Shown piece after piece: positions 63,648 through 64,000 of a stretch of DNA of 64,000 bases. The stretch lies in contig NC_066845.1 of NCBI RefSeq assembly GCF_001640805.2, forward strand, positions 21,516,307-21,580,306, written 5' to 3'. A program made the position numbers and the translations under genes. A model generated the notes under the pieces. It ran no database searches. It saw only the letters and a program-made list of their open reading frames with translations, and was not told the DNA's origin. Each line of letters opens with the position of its first letter. Position 1 is the first letter of the stretch. Source of the DNA: Lates calcarifer. Taxonomy: Eukaryota > Chordata > Actinopteri > Centropomidae.

Positions 63648-63731
63648 ATGTAGCAGAATGGAATTACCAGTACAGACTTCTGTTGAGTGGCACTGCATAA
63701 AGACAAGGCTGTGTTTCAGTTCATAAACTCC

Positions 63732-63794
63732 ATGCATCACGTGAAGTTGCTTTCTCTCCAGAAACCGCAAATTGCACCAAAAAAGAGACACTGA
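63732..63794 (+). CDS. Upstream ORF in GOLGA1 5' UTR (20 codons)
   Basis: ATGCATCACGTGAAG to TGA, ending 10 bases before the main GOLGA1 ATG. It could dampen translation of the main frame. Conservation is unknown. Confidence 0.35.
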   Translation: MHHVKLLSLQKPQIAPKKRH

Positions 63795-63804
63795 AAAGGC
63801 AGAC

Positions 63805-63933
63805 ATGTTTGCCAAGTTGAAGAAGAAGATTGCAGAAGAGGCGGCGACAGCACCTCGGGGTGGTGTTCGTATACCACGCACCATCAGTAAGGAATCCATC
63901 ACCTCAGTGGGGGCAGACTCGGGGGATGACTTT
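63805..63933 (+). CDS. golga1: GOLGA1 (golgin-97) first coding exon, partial gene
   Basis: Golgin-97 is a long coiled-coil tether of the trans-Golgi network bound through its C-terminal GRIP domain to ARL1. Only the N-terminal 43 residues are in the window: [20 protein letters not shown], then [21 protein letters not shown], followed by donor TTT|GTAAGT at 63934. This matches the distinctive GOLGA1 N-terminus ([12 protein letters not shown] and ADSGDDF). The coiled coil and GRIP domain lie beyond the window end. Co-directional with PPP6C, whose stop is 2.4 kb upstream; PPP6C and GOLGA1 are also close neighbours in human 9q33.3. Confidence 0.95.
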
Positions 63934-64000
63934 GTAAGTTCTCACAGGTCTTATGCATTTAAATTTTTGCATGTGGTTTTTCTACATGGTTCACTGCATG

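Overview
This window looks like nuclear DNA of a teleost fish, probably a percomorph-type ray-finned fish. The evidence is four spliced vertebrate genes with GT-AG introns, many CA/GT microsatellites, and typical fish repeats: L2/CR1-like LINE pieces, V-SINE (mermaid/DANA-type) copies, and relics of several Tc1-like transposons. No bacterial, organellar or CRISPR-like content was seen.

Layout: 1-18613 is gene-poor and repeat-rich. It holds decayed L2-like LINE fragments, a non-autonomous DNA transposon inserted inside an L2 tail (321-1228), Tc1 relics, a hairpin-rich repeat block near 3.4-5.1 kb and a V-SINE. Positions 18614-20595 (minus strand) carry a complete four-exon TNF-superfamily ligand, best matched to TNFSF15 (TL1A), predicted at 249 aa. 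Positions 23688-51897 (minus) carry a complete six-exon MEGF9, predicted at 613 aa, with a Thr/Ser-rich stalk, laminin-type EGF modules, one membrane span and a cytoplasmic tail. Its introns contain an L2 copy, two V-SINEs, Tc1 fragments and microsatellites. Positions 51898-54951 are the divergent intergenic/promoter region between MEGF9 and PPP6C. Positions 54952-61431 (plus) carry a complete seven-exon PPP6C (305 aa, all metal-binding motifs intact), whose last intron hosts a LINE endonuclease fragment and an internally deleted Tc1-like element. From about 62.5 kb to the window end is the 5' end of GOLGA1 (golgin-97): a non-coding first exon and the first coding exon.

The genes do not form one pathway. 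TNFSF15 is a secreted or membrane cytokine, MEGF9 a type I membrane protein, PPP6C a cytosolic Ser/Thr phosphatase catalytic subunit, and GOLGA1 a trans-Golgi coiled-coil tether. Their proximity fits conserved linkage, since the human orthologues lie on chromosome 9q32-q33 (established knowledge). All exon models join in frame at GT-AG sites, which I checked base by base. Transcription starts and polyadenylation sites are mostly not resolvable from sequence alone. I found no convincing new multi-gene system; the more interesting signals are structured repeats, nested insertions, a splice-created minimal uORF in GOLGA1 and shared promoter-like motifs.
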